Shown here: positions 5,945 through 6,352 of the stretch, one piece after another
Layout: every line of letters starts with the position of its first letter
Position numbering within the stretch: position 1 is the first letter of the stretch
Origin: a bacterium
Lineage (GTDB): Bacteria; Actinomycetota; Acidimicrobiia; Acidimicrobiales; CATQHL01
DNA length: 6,352 nucleotides
NCBI GenBank assembly: GCA_026713745.1
Contig: JAPONU010000495.1
Location: 1 to 6,352 of the forward strand
Direction: 5' to 3'
The notes under the pieces: model-generated
Told to the model about the DNA's origin: nothing
Seen by the model: the letters and a program-made list of their open reading frames with translations, nothing else
Database searches by the model: none
Program-made: the position numbers and the translations under genes

Positions 5945-6352
5945 TCAGGCGCCATCGGCCGGTCGCCGCGGCAGCAGCACCGAGCGCTTGTAGGTGGTGA
6001 CCACGGCGCCGTCCTGGTTGCGACCGACGGTCTCGACGGTCACGATGCCGGCGTCGGGGCGCGACCGGCTGGGGCGTGTCTCGAGCACGGTGCTGGTGCC
6101 ATACAGCGTGTCGCCGGGATACACCGGCGCCGTATGGCGCAGGTCGGTGGTGCCCAGGTTGGCCAGCGCCCGCCCGGAGATGTCGGGCACGCTCATGCCC
6201 AGCAGCAGCGAGTAGATGTGCGGGCCCGCCACCACGGGCCGCTCGAACGGACCCTGGGTTCCGTCGAAGTGCGCCGAGTCCACGTGCAGCGGATGAACCG
6301 CCAGGGTCAGCATGCAGAACAGATGGCTCTCGGCCTCGGTGATGGTCTTGCC
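5945..6352 (-). CDS. MaoC-like hydratase, itaconyl-/mesaconyl-CoA hydratase type (partial, N-terminus beyond right edge)
   Basis: The last 135 residues of a hotdog-fold hydratase; the frame is open to the right edge, so the N-terminus is missing. The ATG at 6313 lies inside the fold and is not the start. Visible features: 'TITEAESHLF', the hydratase segment 'LTLAVHPLHVD', 'GMSVPDISGRALANLG', 'PVYPGDTLYGTSTVLETR', 'SRSRPDAGIVTVET', 'NQDGAVV', and a C-terminal 'LLPRR'. The ANLG / PVYPGDTL / SRSRPDAGIV set is typical of MaoC proteins acting on C5-branched dicarboxyl-CoAs (itaconyl- or mesaconyl-CoA hydratases), which often neighbour CaiB transferases and a CitE-like lyase. In the GDxNPxH motif of (R)-enoyl-CoA hydratases, the Asp and Asn positions read Ala and His here while the catalytic-type His remains. 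Its stop lies 6 to 63 bases before the CoA transferase, depending on that gene's start, so they are probably co-transcribed. The exact substrate is inferred. Confidence 0.85.
   Translation of the reverse strand, partial: GKTITEAESHLFCMLTLAVHPLHVDSAHFDGTQGPFERPVVAGPHIYSLLLGMSVPDISGRALANLGTTDLRHTAPVYPGDTLYGTSTVLETRPSRSRPDAGIVTVETVGRNQDGAVVTTYKRSVLLPRRPADGA

Overview
The window is GC-rich (by eye about two thirds G+C, with strong G/C bias at third codon positions). All convincing genes lie on the minus strand, so gene order reads from high to low coordinates. The style of the proteins (Ala/Gly/Arg/Asp-rich, low-complexity extensions) and the gene types suggest a high-GC environmental bacterium. 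An actinobacterial origin is possible, but nothing here fixes the phylum. No RNA gene, CRISPR array, insertion sequence or integration site was found.

Right part (about 4183-6352): a compact catabolic cluster on CoA thioesters. First comes the C-terminal 135 residues of a MaoC-type hydratase, cut by the right edge of the window, whose closest sequence style is the itaconyl-/mesaconyl-CoA hydratase group. Next is a family III (CaiB/BaiF) CoA transferase. Third is a 96-residue muconolactone delta-isomerase-like protein whose start codon overlaps the transferase stop by 8 bases. The spacing strongly suggests one transcript. A consistent reading is activation of an organic acid by CoA transfer and hydration of the unsaturated acyl-CoA, with the small isomerase-like protein acting on a related intermediate. 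The substrate cannot be read from the sequence.

Spacer (3939-4182, 244 bases): no convincing hairpin terminator. It holds a perfect AT-rich palindrome (TTGGATTATCCAA) overlapping a -10-like hexamer, a possible 21-codon leader ORF with a good ribosome binding site, and the purine-rich ribosome binding site of the next gene.

Left part (1-3938): one uninterrupted reading frame of 1312 codons that runs off the left edge. It encodes the N-terminal two thirds or so of a very large secreted bacterial alpha-2-macroglobulin (A2M). It has an N-terminal signal peptide without a lipobox cysteine, a roughly 100-residue Pro/Ala/Glu-rich linker with a small tandem repeat, a series of macroglobulin-like beta-sandwich domains including the classic 'RGLYRPGE' motif, and the bait-region-type domain at the left edge. 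The thioester domain, if present, lies outside the window. Long plus-strand frames opposite this gene are antisense shadows.

I did not find strong evidence for an undescribed multi-gene system. The most worthwhile leads are the non-lipidated A2M with its regulatory spacer, and the CoA transferase/hydratase/isomerase trio with an altered hydratase motif and unusual low-complexity tails on the transferase.
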